In this document: one piece after another, positions 1-8,427 of the stretch | How positions within the stretch are numbered: the first letter of the stretch is position 1 | How the letters are laid out: each line of letters begins with the position of its first letter | NCBI RefSeq assembly: GCF_019039105.1 | Contig: NZ_JAHPIV010000010.1 | Location: 126,586-190,585, forward strand | Source of the DNA: Desertibacillus haloalkaliphilus | GTDB taxonomy: Bacteria; Bacillota; Bacilli; Bacillales; KJ1-10-99 | DNA: 64,000 bases | Direction of reading: 5' to 3' | Translations under genes and position numbers: made by a program | Notes under the pieces: model-generated | Seen by the model: the letters and a program-made list of their open reading frames with translations, nothing else | Databases searched by the model: none | Told to the model about the DNA's origin: nothing

Positions 1-431
1 GCCTTTTTGCTATCTATATCGGTTTCCGGACGCTACCCCTTATCATTATGGAGGATTTAATGGCTAATATATAAAGATATTGGCTCAAGTAGACATATCC
101 TTAAATACCAGGATCCAGAACCCTATTTTAATATCGATCACTTTATAGGTCCTTTGTGTCCTAAGGACTGATTTAAATATATATAGAATCCAATTATTTA
201 CAGTTTATTGGAGTAAAGGGCAGAATAACTTAACACAGGCGTTTTTAGGAGAGTTTTAATATTATGATGCAGGTTGCTTTAATAGTTGTTATTTATGGTA
301 CTTTGATCAGGAACACACTTATTGTGCTAACGGGAAGCAATAGTTGAACAAAAGGTTATCGCTGTTCCCCTAACGAAGCACTTATGTTAAATAAGAGAAG
401 ATATAAAATAACAAAAACTTGGGGAGGATTC
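1..431. other. intergenic, no gene seen
   Basis: I find no open frame with a ribosome site that I can support here. The stretch is AT-rich. It holds two degenerate copies of a CTAACGGG-like motif (near 327 and 369) that recurs through the first 4.3 kb. Confidence 0.5.
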
Positions 432-434
432 ATT

Positions 435-947
435 ATCAAGATTAGAACTATATGCACAATTGTTGCTATTGTCTTATCAATGGGTTTAGTTGGTTGTGTA
501 AATAAGGATATAGATGTTAAATCTTCTCTAGTATTCTACGGAGAGAGCGATACTTGGACTGGAACATTATATGTAGAACAGCCCCAAAATAATGGAGAGA
601 ATACATTTCAGGTGAACCAACTATCCAACCTGACTTACAAAGGTGATTTTGAAAAAATCAGTAAGAAGCAGAAAGAAGAGGATGGTATCCCAGTTAGTTC
701 TTCTTTTGGAGGTGTTAATATGAGAGATGGAGGTAGTGGTAGTCACATACAGCAAGCCACAGGATGGAATAATGCTAGAAGTCATTCAGGTGAATATGCA
801 ACAAAAGATGATGAGTTCAAAGTGGTTGTAGAATGGGACAACAAAAAAGAAACTTTTATAATGACCTTCAATGAGGAAAAGACCTCGAAGGCACAAAGAC
901 TTGGCCAAGAGGAAGTTCTTAGGAATTTTTATGAGCCACAAAAGTGA
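435..947 (+). CDS. putative lipoprotein, non-ATG start
   Basis: This is a predicted exported lipoprotein of unknown function. The only upstream ATG (384) has no ribosome site and would put a 17-residue charged extension before the signal peptide. A strong GGGGAGG at 421-427 sits 4 bases before ATT (432) and 7 bases before ATC (435). Starting at ATC gives a short lipoprotein signal with a positively charged start, a hydrophobic core and the lipobox LVGC. The mature part is polar and has FYGESDTW near its start and VVVEWDNK near its end. The decayed gene at 3769-4228 has matching motifs, so the two are paralogues. The ATC may be a mutated ATG, which would reduce expression. The start is inferred; the lipobox is directly visible. 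Confidence 0.65.
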   Translation: MKIRTICTIVAIVLSMGLVGCVNKDIDVKSSLVFYGESDTWTGTLYVEQPQNNGENTFQVNQLSNLTYKGDFEKISKKQKEEDGIPVSSSFGGVNMRDGGSGSHIQQATGWNNARSHSGEYATKDDEFKVVVEWDNKKETFIMTFNEEKTSKAQRLGQEEVLRNFYEPQK

Positions 948-970
948 CCTAGTGTGATTTCATTTTTTCG

Positions 971-1262
971 CTAACGGGTGCATTCCTCTAACAATCTAAT
1001 CGCTTTCATAAAACTAATGAAGGGCAAAGTGAATCCAACAAAAAAATCTATGGGGCTGGAGGGCGTTTATTTATGAAATCCTATAAAATTCCTTTTATAA
1101 TAATCCTTGTTTCGATATTAGTTGGTACTCTCGGCTATGTATTGTTTATGAATGTATTCATTCCAAATATTATGTAATTATATCTTTTATACAGCTTCAG
1201 TTAAATTTCACCAAACAATAACTATTATTAAAAGTAACCTTGTTTTGCTAACGGGTGCTTAT
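971..1262 (+). repeat. dispersed CTAACGGGTGC motif (two best copies)
   Basis: CTAACGGGTGC followed by ATT or TTA occurs at 971-981 and 1248-1258, each between small accessory genes. Degenerate versions lie near 327, 369, 2017 and 4249. The copies are not inverted and have no obvious hairpin. I do not know their role. They could be a recombination or insertion target, or the shared ends of exchangeable gene cassettes. Confidence 0.4.
1073..1177 (+). CDS. 34-residue single-span membrane peptide
   Basis: This short frame begins at ATG 1073, 9 bases after GGAGGG (1058-1063). It encodes 34 residues: a lysine-containing start, one hydrophobic span of about 20 residues, and a tail that ends in NIM. 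No family is recognised. The ribosome site and the membrane-like composition support a real gene of the kind common among Bacillus small membrane proteins. The role is unknown. Confidence 0.5.
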   Translation: MKSYKIPFIIILVSILVGTLGYVLFMNVFIPNIM

Positions 1263-1461
1263 GCTTAACAAGGCTAGGATAAATAGCTGTGAATTCAAAT
1301 TATGATGAACTGTACTCTTAGTAAGGGTTAGCTTTCTTTTGTGACAAAAGAAAAAATAATCAAACAATGCTTATGTTGACTGGATTGACAATAGCAAGCA
1401 GAAACTACCGCTAAAATGTGATATTATGATTATAAGAAATAGGCGTATGGGAGGAATTGTT

Positions 1462-1677
1462 ATGGCTGTAAGAAGAGAAGACCTGTACAAAATCATTGAC
1501 AATATTTCAGAAAGAAATTTAGAAAAGGTAAAAGAAATCCTTGAAACCTTAACTAAATATGAAGAGCAATTTGAAGAAGTTGAAGCGACTAATGAAGAGA
1601 AAAAAGTAATTGAAGAGGCAATGAATGGGGAGTTTCATTCTTTTGAAGATGTTTTTAAGGATGACTTAGATGTTTGA
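1462..1677 (+). CDS. antitoxin of a RelE/ParE-type module
   Basis: This is a small acidic protein of 71 residues, probably the labile antitoxin for the toxin encoded right after it. The start is ATG 1462, after GGGAGG at 1449-1454; an upstream ATG at 1426 lacks a ribosome site. The sequence is rich in Glu and Lys and mostly helical, with an acidic C-terminal tail (EDVFKDDLDV) suited to wrapping a basic toxin. The stop overlaps the toxin start by 8 bases, so translation is probably coupled. In known modules of this type the antitoxin-toxin complex represses its own promoter; that is not shown here. The identity rests mainly on the partner. Confidence 0.75.
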   Translation: MAVRREDLYKIIDNISERNLEKVKEILETLTKYEEQFEEVEATNEEKKVIEEAMNGEFHSFEDVFKDDLDV

Positions 1678-1933
1678 TATTAAAGTTTCAAACAAAGCCA
1701 AGAAGTTTGTTCAAAAACAGGACACTCCTACAAGAAAAAGAATAAAAAATGCTTTATTACAGCTAGCAGAATACCCGTATAATCGAAAAGAAAATGACAT
1801 TAAAAAGATGAAAGGATACAGCGACACTTTTAGACTCAGAGTTGGTGGTATCAGAATGATTTATAAGGTGGAAGATGAAAAAGTTATATTGTATGTATTA
1901 GACATTGATTTTCGAGGTAACATCTATAAATAA
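1670..1933 (+). CDS. RelE/ParE-family toxin
   Basis: This 87-residue basic protein has the RelE/ParE toxin pattern: a lysine-rich N-terminal helix pair, then the strand segment FRLRVGGIRMIYKVEDEKVILYVLDIDFRGNIYK-like ending, which I describe rather than align. The central FRLRVGGIRMIY and the late aromatic and arginine residues are typical of RelE mRNA interferases. Known RelE proteins cleave mRNA in the ribosomal A site. The gene overlaps its antitoxin by 8 bases and is followed by a hairpin terminator. Whether it is a RelE (RNase) or a ParE (gyrase poison) cannot be decided by eye. Confidence 0.8.
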   Translation: MFDIKVSNKAKKFVQKQDTPTRKRIKNALLQLAEYPYNRKENDIKKMKGYSDTFRLRVGGIRMIYKVEDEKVILYVLDIDFRGNIYK

Positions 1934-1945
1934 AATACAAGGGTA

Positions 1946-1978
1946 ATAGGTTGGGGGGAACTCCAAACCTTTTTTTGT
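1946..1978 (+). terminator. terminator of the toxin-antitoxin operon
   Basis: The arms AGGTTGGGG and CTCCAAACCT form an imperfect hairpin followed by a run of seven T residues, just after the toxin stop codon. Confidence 0.65.
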
Positions 1979-2159
1979 TTTATAATTATTGATATTTGTG
2001 AAGTGATTTACTTAAAGTAACGGGTGGCTTTAATGAAAAGAGCTGTCATGAAGCAAGATCCTTTATAGTGCTAACAAACAGAATAGCAATAATTTTTCTT
2101 TACTCATTTAGTGGTGTGTAAAATTTTAGAAACTTTTGTTCATGGAAGGTTTTGATATA

Positions 2160-2882
2160 ATGAAACTGAAAATTTTTATTTTTGTAATTTTATTTATGTT
2201 ATCTGGGTGTATGGGAACTGGTGACAATAAAGACATCATGAGAGAACCGGATTTTCAAGGGCTGAATTCTACAGTTGATGATGAAAAAATGGTTTTTGTA
2301 TACGTAGATGATGATAGAAACCAAAGAGAAAAGCAACAAAATGCTAGAACTGAATATGTTTACGCTTATTGGCTAAAGATTACCGATGATACGATCATTG
2401 TTAATGAAGAAGATGAAGAAGTAGCCATTGACGAAACCTTCTTAAAACATGTTGAAGCATGGGTCAAAGAGGAGTTTCAAGAAGAGCGTACAGAAGTGAA
2501 TATTCATGATGTGTCTCTGGATAAAGAAAGTATATTCCCAGTATATACAGCAGACAAAATCAAACGTGTAGAAGTTGAACGAACAAAAAAGGATGTATTA
2601 GAAAAACTTAAATCCTATGAAGAGGGTAAGTTTACGTTACACTTGTTTATTGACGATGTTAACAAACAGTATGAAATGCGAGATGAAATAAATGAAGTGA
2701 CGGACTTAATTTCCGATATAGAAGTAATAGAAACGGGTTCGGTGAGGTTAGGCCCCCCAGAAGATGCTAAATTATTAGACATTGATGAGTATCCAGTGTA
2801 TATTGTTTTAGATACAGAGGATATTGTTTTAACAACACATCAACTCGATGGTGTGAAAGAATTTTTTAATGTGAAAGAGTAG
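2160..2882 (+). CDS. putative lipoprotein, unknown function
   Basis: The protein has about 240 residues and a clear lipoprotein signal (MKLKIFIFVILFMLSGC) from ATG 2160. The upstream ATG at 2136 would add eight residues and has no better ribosome site; GGAAGG at 2144 suits 2160. The mature protein is strongly acidic. Its C-terminal third contains YPVYIVLDTEDIVLTT, and a similar FPAFVIFDSEQLVLKS segment ends the lipoprotein at 38305-38772, so the two may share a domain. The job is unknown; it is presumably anchored outside the membrane. Confidence 0.75.
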   Translation: MKLKIFIFVILFMLSGCMGTGDNKDIMREPDFQGLNSTVDDEKMVFVYVDDDRNQREKQQNARTEYVYAYWLKITDDTIIVNEEDEEVAIDETFLKHVEAWVKEEFQEERTEVNIHDVSLDKESIFPVYTADKIKRVEVERTKKDVLEKLKSYEEGKFTLHLFIDDVNKQYEMRDEINEVTDLISDIEVIETGSVRLGPPEDAKLLDIDEYPVYIVLDTEDIVLTTHQLDGVKEFFNVKE

Positions 2883-2920
2883 TTATAGTCATTGTTTTGG
2901 GATAGTGGGGAGTCGGCGTA

Positions 2921-3064
2921 ATGGAGTGGAGTAGCCGATATTCAATGAAACATGAGCGGTTGTCCAATAAAAATATAGTTGGAGCCCGTTCAACGGATGC
3001 AATAGCAAAAAAAGCTGTCGCCTCTTCAACTATTGAGGCAGGTTTATTTAACAAGCAGGACTGA
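2921..3064 (+). CDS. possible 47-residue small protein
   Basis: This short frame starts at ATG 2921, eight bases after GGGGAG. The 47 residues are basic and have no membrane span. I recognise no family, and it could be the end of a lost larger gene. The reverse-strand frame over the same bases has no ribosome site and looks like a shadow. Confidence 0.35.
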   Translation: MEWSSRYSMKHERLSNKNIVGARSTDAIAKKAVASSTIEAGLFNKQD

Positions 3065-3104
3065 TAAGAAAAGAGCATAGTATGTAAGGGACGGAAGGGG
3101 AAAT

Positions 3105-3641
3105 ATGAAAATTAAATTATTTGCTATTGGTACTATACTTTTGTTACTTCTATCCGGATGCAATAATGAAAAAGAGTTTAATGAAATATTACAGGATGAA
3201 CGAATACAATTATTGATTCATCAAGAGAAGGTGGATAATGGCGTTGTGCTATTCTATGTGCCTAACATTACTGGTGAAGGAGAAGATATAGAGGCAAGGC
3301 TTATTGAAAAAACACTCTTGGGTTGGGAAGCATCATTATTTCATAGAGGCGGAGGAAGTTCATTACATGCTATCCCTACTATTTTTCTGCCCAAAATGGG
3401 TGATAAATCTTTACTTTTTGGGTTTTATCCAAACAGCAATATTGATGAAATCAAAGTAGAATATAAACATGAGGATGTACTAAAAGAAGTTCAAGCCAAG
3501 GCAATAGAAAACAAGGAAAGACATATTTGGTTTGCATTTGTAAAACAGCCAAAAGTAAAAACGGTTTATACGATCAAAGGATTTTCTAATGGTGAATTGG
3601 TCGAGACTGTAAAAGAAGAATCAATGGGCATTTCTAATTAA
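3105..3641 (+). CDS. putative lipoprotein, unknown function
   Basis: A lipoprotein of 178 residues with the signal MKIKLFAIGTILLLLLSGC and a good ribosome site (GGAAGGGGAAAT). The mature region starts acidic and then becomes beta-rich. It ends with a short strand pattern (VYTIKGFSNGELVETVK) that resembles an immunoglobulin-like fold, but I cannot name the family. A strong hairpin terminator follows, so it is probably a single-gene unit. Confidence 0.75.
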   Translation: MKIKLFAIGTILLLLLSGCNNEKEFNEILQDERIQLLIHQEKVDNGVVLFYVPNITGEGEDIEARLIEKTLLGWEASLFHRGGGSSLHAIPTIFLPKMGDKSLLFGFYPNSNIDEIKVEYKHEDVLKEVQAKAIENKERHIWFAFVKQPKVKTVYTIKGFSNGELVETVKEESMGISN

Positions 3642-3675
3642 AAAATAATGATAACGAGTAGAAATAGTGAAACAA

Positions 3676-3715
3676 CAGGAACAGTCATAAAAGTGATTGT
3701 TCCTGTTTACTTTTG
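3676..3715 (+). terminator. rho-independent terminator
   Basis: The arms CAGGAACAGTCA and TGATTGTTCCTG pair along their length with one internal mismatch. They are followed by TTT and a T-rich tail, 35 bases after the lipoprotein stop. Confidence 0.8.
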
Positions 3716-3768
3716 TTTAAGTGGGATATGGATTATTTAGATTAAGTATTTTTGGGTGGTGTTTTTTG

Positions 3769-4228
3769 ATGAAAAGGAGTTTTATCTTTGTTATAACTTC
3801 GCTATTGTTAATGTTAAATACAGGTTGTGAAACAGAAAAACTTTCTAAAGAGGAGTATCAGATACAACTCGGTTCGTTATGGTGATAGTGAACATTGGAA
3901 CCTAAGCGGGTATGAATTGAAAATTGAAGGTAACGAAATATTCGCTTGAAATGGGGAACTACAATATAAAGCGAAGGGGGATATAACCGATTATATTTCA
4001 TTTAAAATGATTGCAATAATTAATGATGAAAAAGTTAAATTACAAGGGATGAAAATTGTTAGCTCGGTATCAAATTTTAACAATATAGAAACTGGTAGTG
4101 CTACACAGGAAATATCTATAATTATAGGGGAAGAAATAAGTCTTACAGATATAGATGATTATTATGGAGTTATAGAATGGATGTCAGCTGAGGGAGAAAG
4201 AAAGAGTGAAAAAATCAAGGCTTTTTAG
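3769..4228 (+). pseudogene. decayed lipoprotein gene (paralogue of 435-947)
   Basis: ATG 3769 opens a lipoprotein signal (MKRSFIFVITSLLLMLNTGC), but the frame closes near 3885. The next frame continues a sensible protein (VRYGDSEHWNLSGYELKI and so on) to 4228, so a frameshift has occurred near 3865. A TGA at 3947-3949 interrupts that second frame as well. The YGDSEHW and GVIEW motifs match YGESDTW and VVVEW of the lipoprotein at 435-947. I infer a paralogue broken by one frameshift and one nonsense change. The 73-codon frame from 4007 is its tail, not a gene. Confidence 0.75.
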
Positions 4229-4507
4229 ATGAAAAAGGATTGTATTTCACTAATGGGTGCTTTACTAATAAATTCAAACGAAAACATACATCACAACTTT
4301 TTATTGACCTTTTCCTTATGAATTTTTCTTCTCCTGTCCCGCTCTATAATGAATACAATAAATTTTTCAATATCCTTGTCACCCAAGCCTTTTTGTTATA
4401 GTAACCGATGTTTGGATCGGGTCGATCGTTGTTACGTCCAAGGAGGTAATCGGTTGAACATGAAAGGCGTCAGCAAGCACGGCGTATTGTCAAATGGCCT
4501 TCCACCA

Positions 4508-4873
4508 TTAACTCGCCGTGTGTTTGGATTGAATGTGAGAAAAATACTCACGCATCATGTTTTCGACATGCATTTTCATCGCCATCTGGAAGAAGTTGAA
4601 TGAACTCTCATAGCCCCTTGAGAATGCCTTAAAAGCTGTGCTGCTTTCTTGATGCACTTTGATGCCGTGTTTGTGCATCTCTTGTTTTGTTTTCCGTAAA
4701 TCAGCTGTGACTTGCTTAATGATCGTTTCAATGAATTCAATATATGGTTCGTTAATCTTGAACGTGGTTGATTGCTTAATAGATGCTAAATCGCGTTCAA
4801 GTACTTTTCTTAATAGTGGCAGGAAAATATACTTATGGACAATCGCTTGCTCTTGTTCATTTAAGTACGTCAT
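4508..4873 (-). CDS. YhjD-like sporulation-associated protein
   Basis: This is a soluble, helical protein of 121 residues resembling B. subtilis YhjD, which belongs to the sporulation regulons. No enzymatic motif is visible. The start at 4873 has GTGGAG eight bases upstream on the minus strand. The sequence is rich in paired charges and has a C-terminal EYFSHIQ tail; the helices could form a bundle. Nearby minus-strand genes also look sporulation-related. The family match is from memory, so the name is tentative. Confidence 0.6.
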   Translation of the reverse strand: MTYLNEQEQAIVHKYIFLPLLRKVLERDLASIKQSTTFKINEPYIEFIETIIKQVTADLRKTKQEMHKHGIKVHQESSTAFKAFSRGYESSFNFFQMAMKMHVENMMREYFSHIQSKHTAS

Positions 4874-5033
4874 CGAATCAACTCCACAGTAAAAGGTATA
4901 CTTCTATTATATAAGAACGATTGTTCTGTTACAAGTTAACGAGTGAAAATCAATGAGCTGAGAAAAGAACATCCACCATACTAATAAATTGACATCAGCC
5001 TACATCAACATTAATTTGGAAGAACCTAATTAT

Positions 5034-5370
5034 TAATGGTGTTCAATTAGAGTACGAACAGAAGGAAATGTTAAATTGGATACATACACATTTTGCTGAG
5101 AAAATTCTGTTAGACGATATTGCACGAGCTGGCGGGTTAAGTCGTTCTGAATGCTGTCGATATTTCAAACGAATTCTAAAAAAACACCTTTGAATTATGT
5201 AACTGATTATCGAATTCAAAAAAGCCTACTTTTATTACAACAATCAGAATCCAATGTCACTGATGTTGCGTATCAAGTAGGGTTTTAATAGTACAAGTTA
5301 TTTCATTGAGAAATTCCGAGAGTCAATGAAGATGACACCATTAGCATACAAAAAATATAAAAATCGTTGA
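5034..5370 (+). pseudogene. AraC-family regulator remnant (HTH half)
   Basis: When read through two one-base shifts, this stretch encodes a complete AraC-type DNA-binding domain. The first part contains LLDDIARAGGLSRSECCRYF, then a shift at the A-run near 5180 leads to PLNYVTDYRIQKSLLLLQQ. An extra T near 5286 breaks VAYQVGF before the final SYFIEKFRESMKMTPL segment. The stop is at 5368-5370. No sensor domain remains upstream. Both breaks lie in homopolymers, and I judge them real decay because the upstream half is gone too. Confidence 0.8.
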
Positions 5371-5502
5371 GGTTGCCAATGGTAATATGTATGTGGATAA
5401 ATATAGAGATCATATTCATTCTCCAATTGATAAAGATTCATTCACCGTTATACGATAGTAAAGACACTATATTAAGAGGGACGATGAAATCGCCCCAAAA
5501 AA

Positions 5503-5952
5503 TTAATTTCTAGCAAGCCCTCTTTCAAATACTGCTAGATGGTTTAAAGAGGCATTACGTAGTTGAGTAAACACAATTCTTACATCATTAGGGATGTTTA
5601 GTGATAAAAATCTTTCGTACATCGATATGTTTTCTATTTCTCCTTGAACACCTGCAGCATACGCAGCCTTTAGATTTTCTGGAGTTGTAACAAACGATTG
5701 TGAAATATCATCAGGTAATGGTATTTGATAGCGTTCAAAAAGTGGTAATAATGCACGAATATGCCTTTTTTCTGCTTCTCTAATTTGTACAAATGTCCGT
5801 ATGTTACCAAAGGCTTCGATAATGTTGTTATATCTTGCTTGAGCCAAATATTCGTCTTGAAGGGCATAAGTCAACATTTGAGGTACGGACAACGAAGGAG
5901 CGTTTAAAGCCGCTTTAGCGCCATAGTCTTCGATTTGCCTATGGGTATGCAT
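5503..5952 (-). CDS. ferritin-like (DUF2202-type) protein
   Basis: The protein has 149 residues and a ferritin-like helical bundle. Two helices carry metal-ligand-type motifs: DEYLAQARYNNII with a later EAEKRHIRALLP, then GEIENISMYERFL with a late LNHLAVFERGL. Relatives occur in Bacilli, often with spore genes; their substrate is uncertain. The start ATG shares one base with the stop of the upstream ferritin-like gene (TAATG), so the two are coupled. The ribosome site is poor (AAGG only 2 bases from ATG), which fits translation by coupling or by a frameshift from the T12 run just upstream. Confidence 0.75.
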   Translation of the reverse strand: MHTHRQIEDYGAKAALNAPSLSVPQMLTYALQDEYLAQARYNNIIEAFGNIRTFVQIREAEKRHIRALLPLFERYQIPLPDDISQSFVTTPENLKAAYAAGVQGEIENISMYERFLSLNIPNDVRIVFTQLRNASLNHLAVFERGLARN

Positions 5953-6416
5953 TACCTTTGGATCTTTCGAAAAAAAAAAAACAAAAACCAGACAGCGTGA
6001 TTTTGTTCATCTCCTGCCGCGCGTCGAAACCTATCCTTTATTGTAGGATCTTGCGCTTTATCTGTTATATCTAAATAAAAATCTACAGCCTCTTGTTCAT
6101 CTTTAAAGGCAAATTCAATGCCGGCTCTATAATCGTCTGGACAGTCCTCGATGATTTGATAAGATGGCTGTCTTCCTGTTAAATGAGTATAAATTCTACT
6201 AAATTCCTCAAGATGTCGTTTTTCATCTTTTTGAATTTCAAGTATTCTATCGCTTTCATCCTGTGTTGGTGCCATTTCGGCTAATTTCTCGTAACAAGCA
6301 ACAGCACTATACTCGGCATTAATTGCTTTTTGGATATCATTTAACAGTTGAGTATCAGGTGCCGCCCGATAAAAATCATTATAGTATGGAACATAATATG
6401 GTTGATTTGAATACAT
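5952..6416 (-). CDS. ferritin-like protein with T12 slippery end
   Basis: This 154-residue protein begins with a Tyr- and Pro-rich leader (MYSNQPYYVPYYNDFY) typical of spore-coat proteins. A ferritin-like bundle follows, with NAEYSAVACYEKLAE, KDEKRHLEEF, EFAFKDEQEAVDFYLD and GDEQNHAVWF as likely metal-binding helices. The gene ends in a run of 12 T residues (coding Phe) and then an odd basic tail, RKIQR. One added or two lost T residues would open the frame into the next ferritin-like gene. The ribosome site GGGAGG lies eight bases before ATG, and a sigma-K-like promoter lies upstream. Confidence 0.8.
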   Translation of the reverse strand: MYSNQPYYVPYYNDFYRAAPDTQLLNDIQKAINAEYSAVACYEKLAEMAPTQDESDRILEIQKDEKRHLEEFSRIYTHLTGRQPSYQIIEDCPDDYRAGIEFAFKDEQEAVDFYLDITDKAQDPTIKDRFRRAAGDEQNHAVWFLFFFFRKIQR

Positions 6417-6455
6417 AATTTTCCTCCCTTTTTAAACTTTCTACTTATTTAATTT

Positions 6456-6477
6456 TATGTGGTGGATATAGGTAGGT
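6456..6477 (-). promoter_or_regulatory. sigma-K-like promoter for the ferritin-like pair
   Basis: On the minus strand AC is followed by 16 bases and CATAAAATT. The B. subtilis sigma-K consensus is AC, 16-17 bases, CATANNNTA; the last dinucleotide is off. It lies about 40 bases before the start codon. Confidence 0.4.
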
Positions 6478-6521
6478 GTGCAGGTGAACTTATTTTATAG
6501 TATTGAAATGTATGTGAGGGG

Positions 6522-6911
6522 TTACTTGAGAACCTTAAGTGCTTCTGCAACTTTACGAGCAAAATTTAATGGTGGTTCAACAGATTGAAAGTGAATATAA
6601 AGAATATTTGGTTCGGTGAACAGCCAATGATTATGCAGTGCGCTAATGATTAAACCATTTCTAACTAAAATATTTGTAAATGCTGGAATTTCTTCTTCGA
6701 GTATGACTGTTTCACCAAGATTAAGTGCATGGCCGTCATAATCTAAGGATTCAAACGATATTTCTGCATGAAGTTCACTACGACTGGGACGACCTTGAAT
6801 TGTAACATTTAGATTACGCTCTATTTCTACAGCGCAAACCCCATTGGTGATTTTTGGTTTCGCTTTTAGGATTTGACCGAATTGTTGGCAAAGTGTATGA
6901 ACATTATGCAT
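6522..6911 (-). CDS. DUF1259 (LppY/LpqO-type) protein
   Basis: The 129-residue protein matches one repeat of the DUF1259 family: an N-terminal helix (CQQFGQILKAKPKI), a central strand region, then the conserved ALHNHWLFTEPNILYIHF motif with paired histidines. It ends with PLNFARKVAEALKVL. Mycobacterial members are lipoproteins with two repeats, but this one has no signal peptide and a single repeat, as in Bacillus. The function is unknown; the histidines could bind a metal. It lies in a run of minus-strand spore-type genes. Confidence 0.8.
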   Translation of the reverse strand: MHNVHTLCQQFGQILKAKPKITNGVCAVEIERNLNVTIQGRPSRSELHAEISFESLDYDGHALNLGETVILEEEIPAFTNILVRNGLIISALHNHWLFTEPNILYIHFQSVEPPLNFARKVAEALKVLK

Positions 6912-7114
6912 AGGAAAGCCCCTTTATTTCCAATTTATTTAATTTATGCTTTGGATAAAAGCTTAGTAACTTGTATTGCACATTTTGACATAAAGATTCT
7001 AATTCTAATACATATAAAACTAGTGTGAATTTAAAATCTGATTAAAAAAACTTTATGAGTATAATTTCGTTTTATTGGAAAATGGATATAGACTGTACTT
7101 ATTAAACAGCATCT

Positions 7115-7166
7115 AAACTAGACCTAAAAGTTAGATTATATCTCTAACTTTTAGGTCTAGTTTTTT
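7115..7166 (+). terminator. strong hairpin with T6 tail
   Basis: The 18-base arms CTAGACCTAAAAGTTAGA and its exact complement flank a short loop and are followed by TTTTTT. The outer A and T runs extend the pairing, so it could stop transcription on both strands. No plus-strand gene lies immediately upstream. Confidence 0.8.
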
Positions 7167-7274
7167 CATACGATTAGACCGTCTTTTTCTTTTCACTAGA
7201 GTGGCAGCCAAATGTCAGTAGCTTTTTTCTGGGAGCTCGTTAATAGATTGTTTTTGACGATTATTAATGGTAGG

Positions 7275-7312
7275 AAAAAAAGTAGCATTAGTGATTAGGT
7301 ACTAATGCTACT
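7275..7312 (-). terminator. terminator of the CotF-like gene
   Basis: The arms AGTAGCATTAGT and ACTAATGCTACT (7281-7312) are perfect. Read on the minus strand they are followed by six T residues, 12 bases after the stop codon at 7324. Confidence 0.85.
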
Positions 7313-7323
7313 CTTTTGCTTTT

Positions 7324-7821
7324 TTACATGGATAGCGCCCTTTGAGCCAATGTCATATCATTTTCTAATAGCTGTTTAAAGTCATACGAAGGGTAATAAC
7401 TGTGTTCGTACATAAAGTTAAAGGCGTTTGCATGGGTATCAATCGCCTTCATCAAGTGGTTTGTTAATACCCGACGTAGGGCAGGAGTTGCTGTTTCAGT
7501 AATAGCAATCGAATAATTTCTAACGGACGTTTTTGCTAACGCAAGCAAGTCACCAGCAAAAAACGGCATCATGTCATGACGTTCATCCTCTTCTCTCGTC
7601 GGGCTTGGTGCCAAAGGGTAAAACTGTAACAACTCACGAATATTTTGGCTGATGCCATTAATTGTTTGTTGGTACAAATTTTTTAATTGAGGGTCTGTTA
7701 TCTCAGGTAAAGCTTTTTTTAATTTGATAAGACCTATGGATTGAAAAGCAACCAACTCGTGAATTTCTAATGTTTCGTGCCAAGCAAGGTGTCGCGAGGA
7801 ATGTCGATCAGTATGTTCCAT
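7324..7821 (-). CDS. CotF-like spore coat protein
   Basis: The 165-residue protein resembles the CotF family of spore coat proteins, which have a ferritin-like helical fold without an obvious metal site. Visible parts are an N-terminal helix with [17 protein letters not shown], a proline break (PLAPSP), and a C-terminal half with [25 protein letters not shown]; the Tyr-rich end is typical. It presumably sits in the coat. The GGGAGG site is well placed. It is a single-gene unit with its own terminator. The family is assigned from motif memory. Confidence 0.75.
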   Translation of the reverse strand: MEHTDRHSSRHLAWHETLEIHELVAFQSIGLIKLKKALPEITDPQLKNLYQQTINGISQNIRELLQFYPLAPSPTREEDERHDMMPFFAGDLLALAKTSVRNYSIAITETATPALRRVLTNHLMKAIDTHANAFNFMYEHSYYPSYDFKQLLENDMTLAQRALSM

Positions 7822-8057
7822 ATTTAAGCCTCCCTACCAATTTCATCTCTTTACCTTATTCAAGAAGCTAATGATTGGTAATTTGTCTATAATTAGACTT
7901 CCAATTAAATTTAAGTAAGGTAGTTAGGTTTACCATACGTTTAGGTAGATATATAAATTAAGTTTCGAAAACTTTATAATTTTTTGATGTAGAAAACCCA
8001 CTCTTTTGTATGCTCGTTGCATAGGATATACGAAAAGTAGAATAAGGATGGTACTAA

Positions 8058-8427
8058 ATGGGTCATATACCGATCACTGGATTAATCTTCTCTGATGGTG
8101 AAAGTTCTCTTCATTCATATCACCTTTATATTACTTGGGATGGCAAGCCCCTTCACACTCATGATCTTAACGGGGTTACGTCATTGATGTAGGTCATGAT
8201 CATCGCTATGTTGCAACAACTGAACCCGCCCCAAGCGGTGTTCAGCACATTCATAACTTTAATACCTTTACCACGTTTGATAATGGTCATAAACATGGTA
8301 TTCGGGGTGTTACAGGACCAACAATTTTTGTTCCGGCGGAGGACATTACCACGGATTCAGAGGAGTTACTTCGGTTGATGGTATGGTACCGCATAGATAC
8401 AAATATGAAGGCAGAACAAGTTTGTAA
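8058..8427 (+). pseudogene. frameshifted YmaF-family gene
   Basis: Read through two one-base losses, this gives a protein like the intact YmaF-type protein at 40487-40864: a repeated His-x-His pattern, with GHDHRYVATTEPAPSGVQH in the middle and a GRTSL end. The first loss is a T near 8182 (TCATTGATG, where the paralogue has TCTTTTGATG). The second is a G near 8338 (GGCGGAGG instead of GGCGGGAGG). YmaF proteins have no established function; their histidines suggest metal binding. The 60-codon frame at 8196 is a fragment of it. Confidence 0.85.

Larger units (their letters stand above)
6912..7323. other. intergenic with two terminators
   Basis: Apart from the two hairpins listed separately (7115-7166 and 7275-7312), I see no gene here. 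Confidence 0.5.

Noticed and set aside
4349..4603. 84-codon plus-strand frame opposite the YhjD-like gene
   Set aside because: It overlaps the well-supported minus-strand gene, and its composition (many Cys, Arg, His) is that of a shadow frame.
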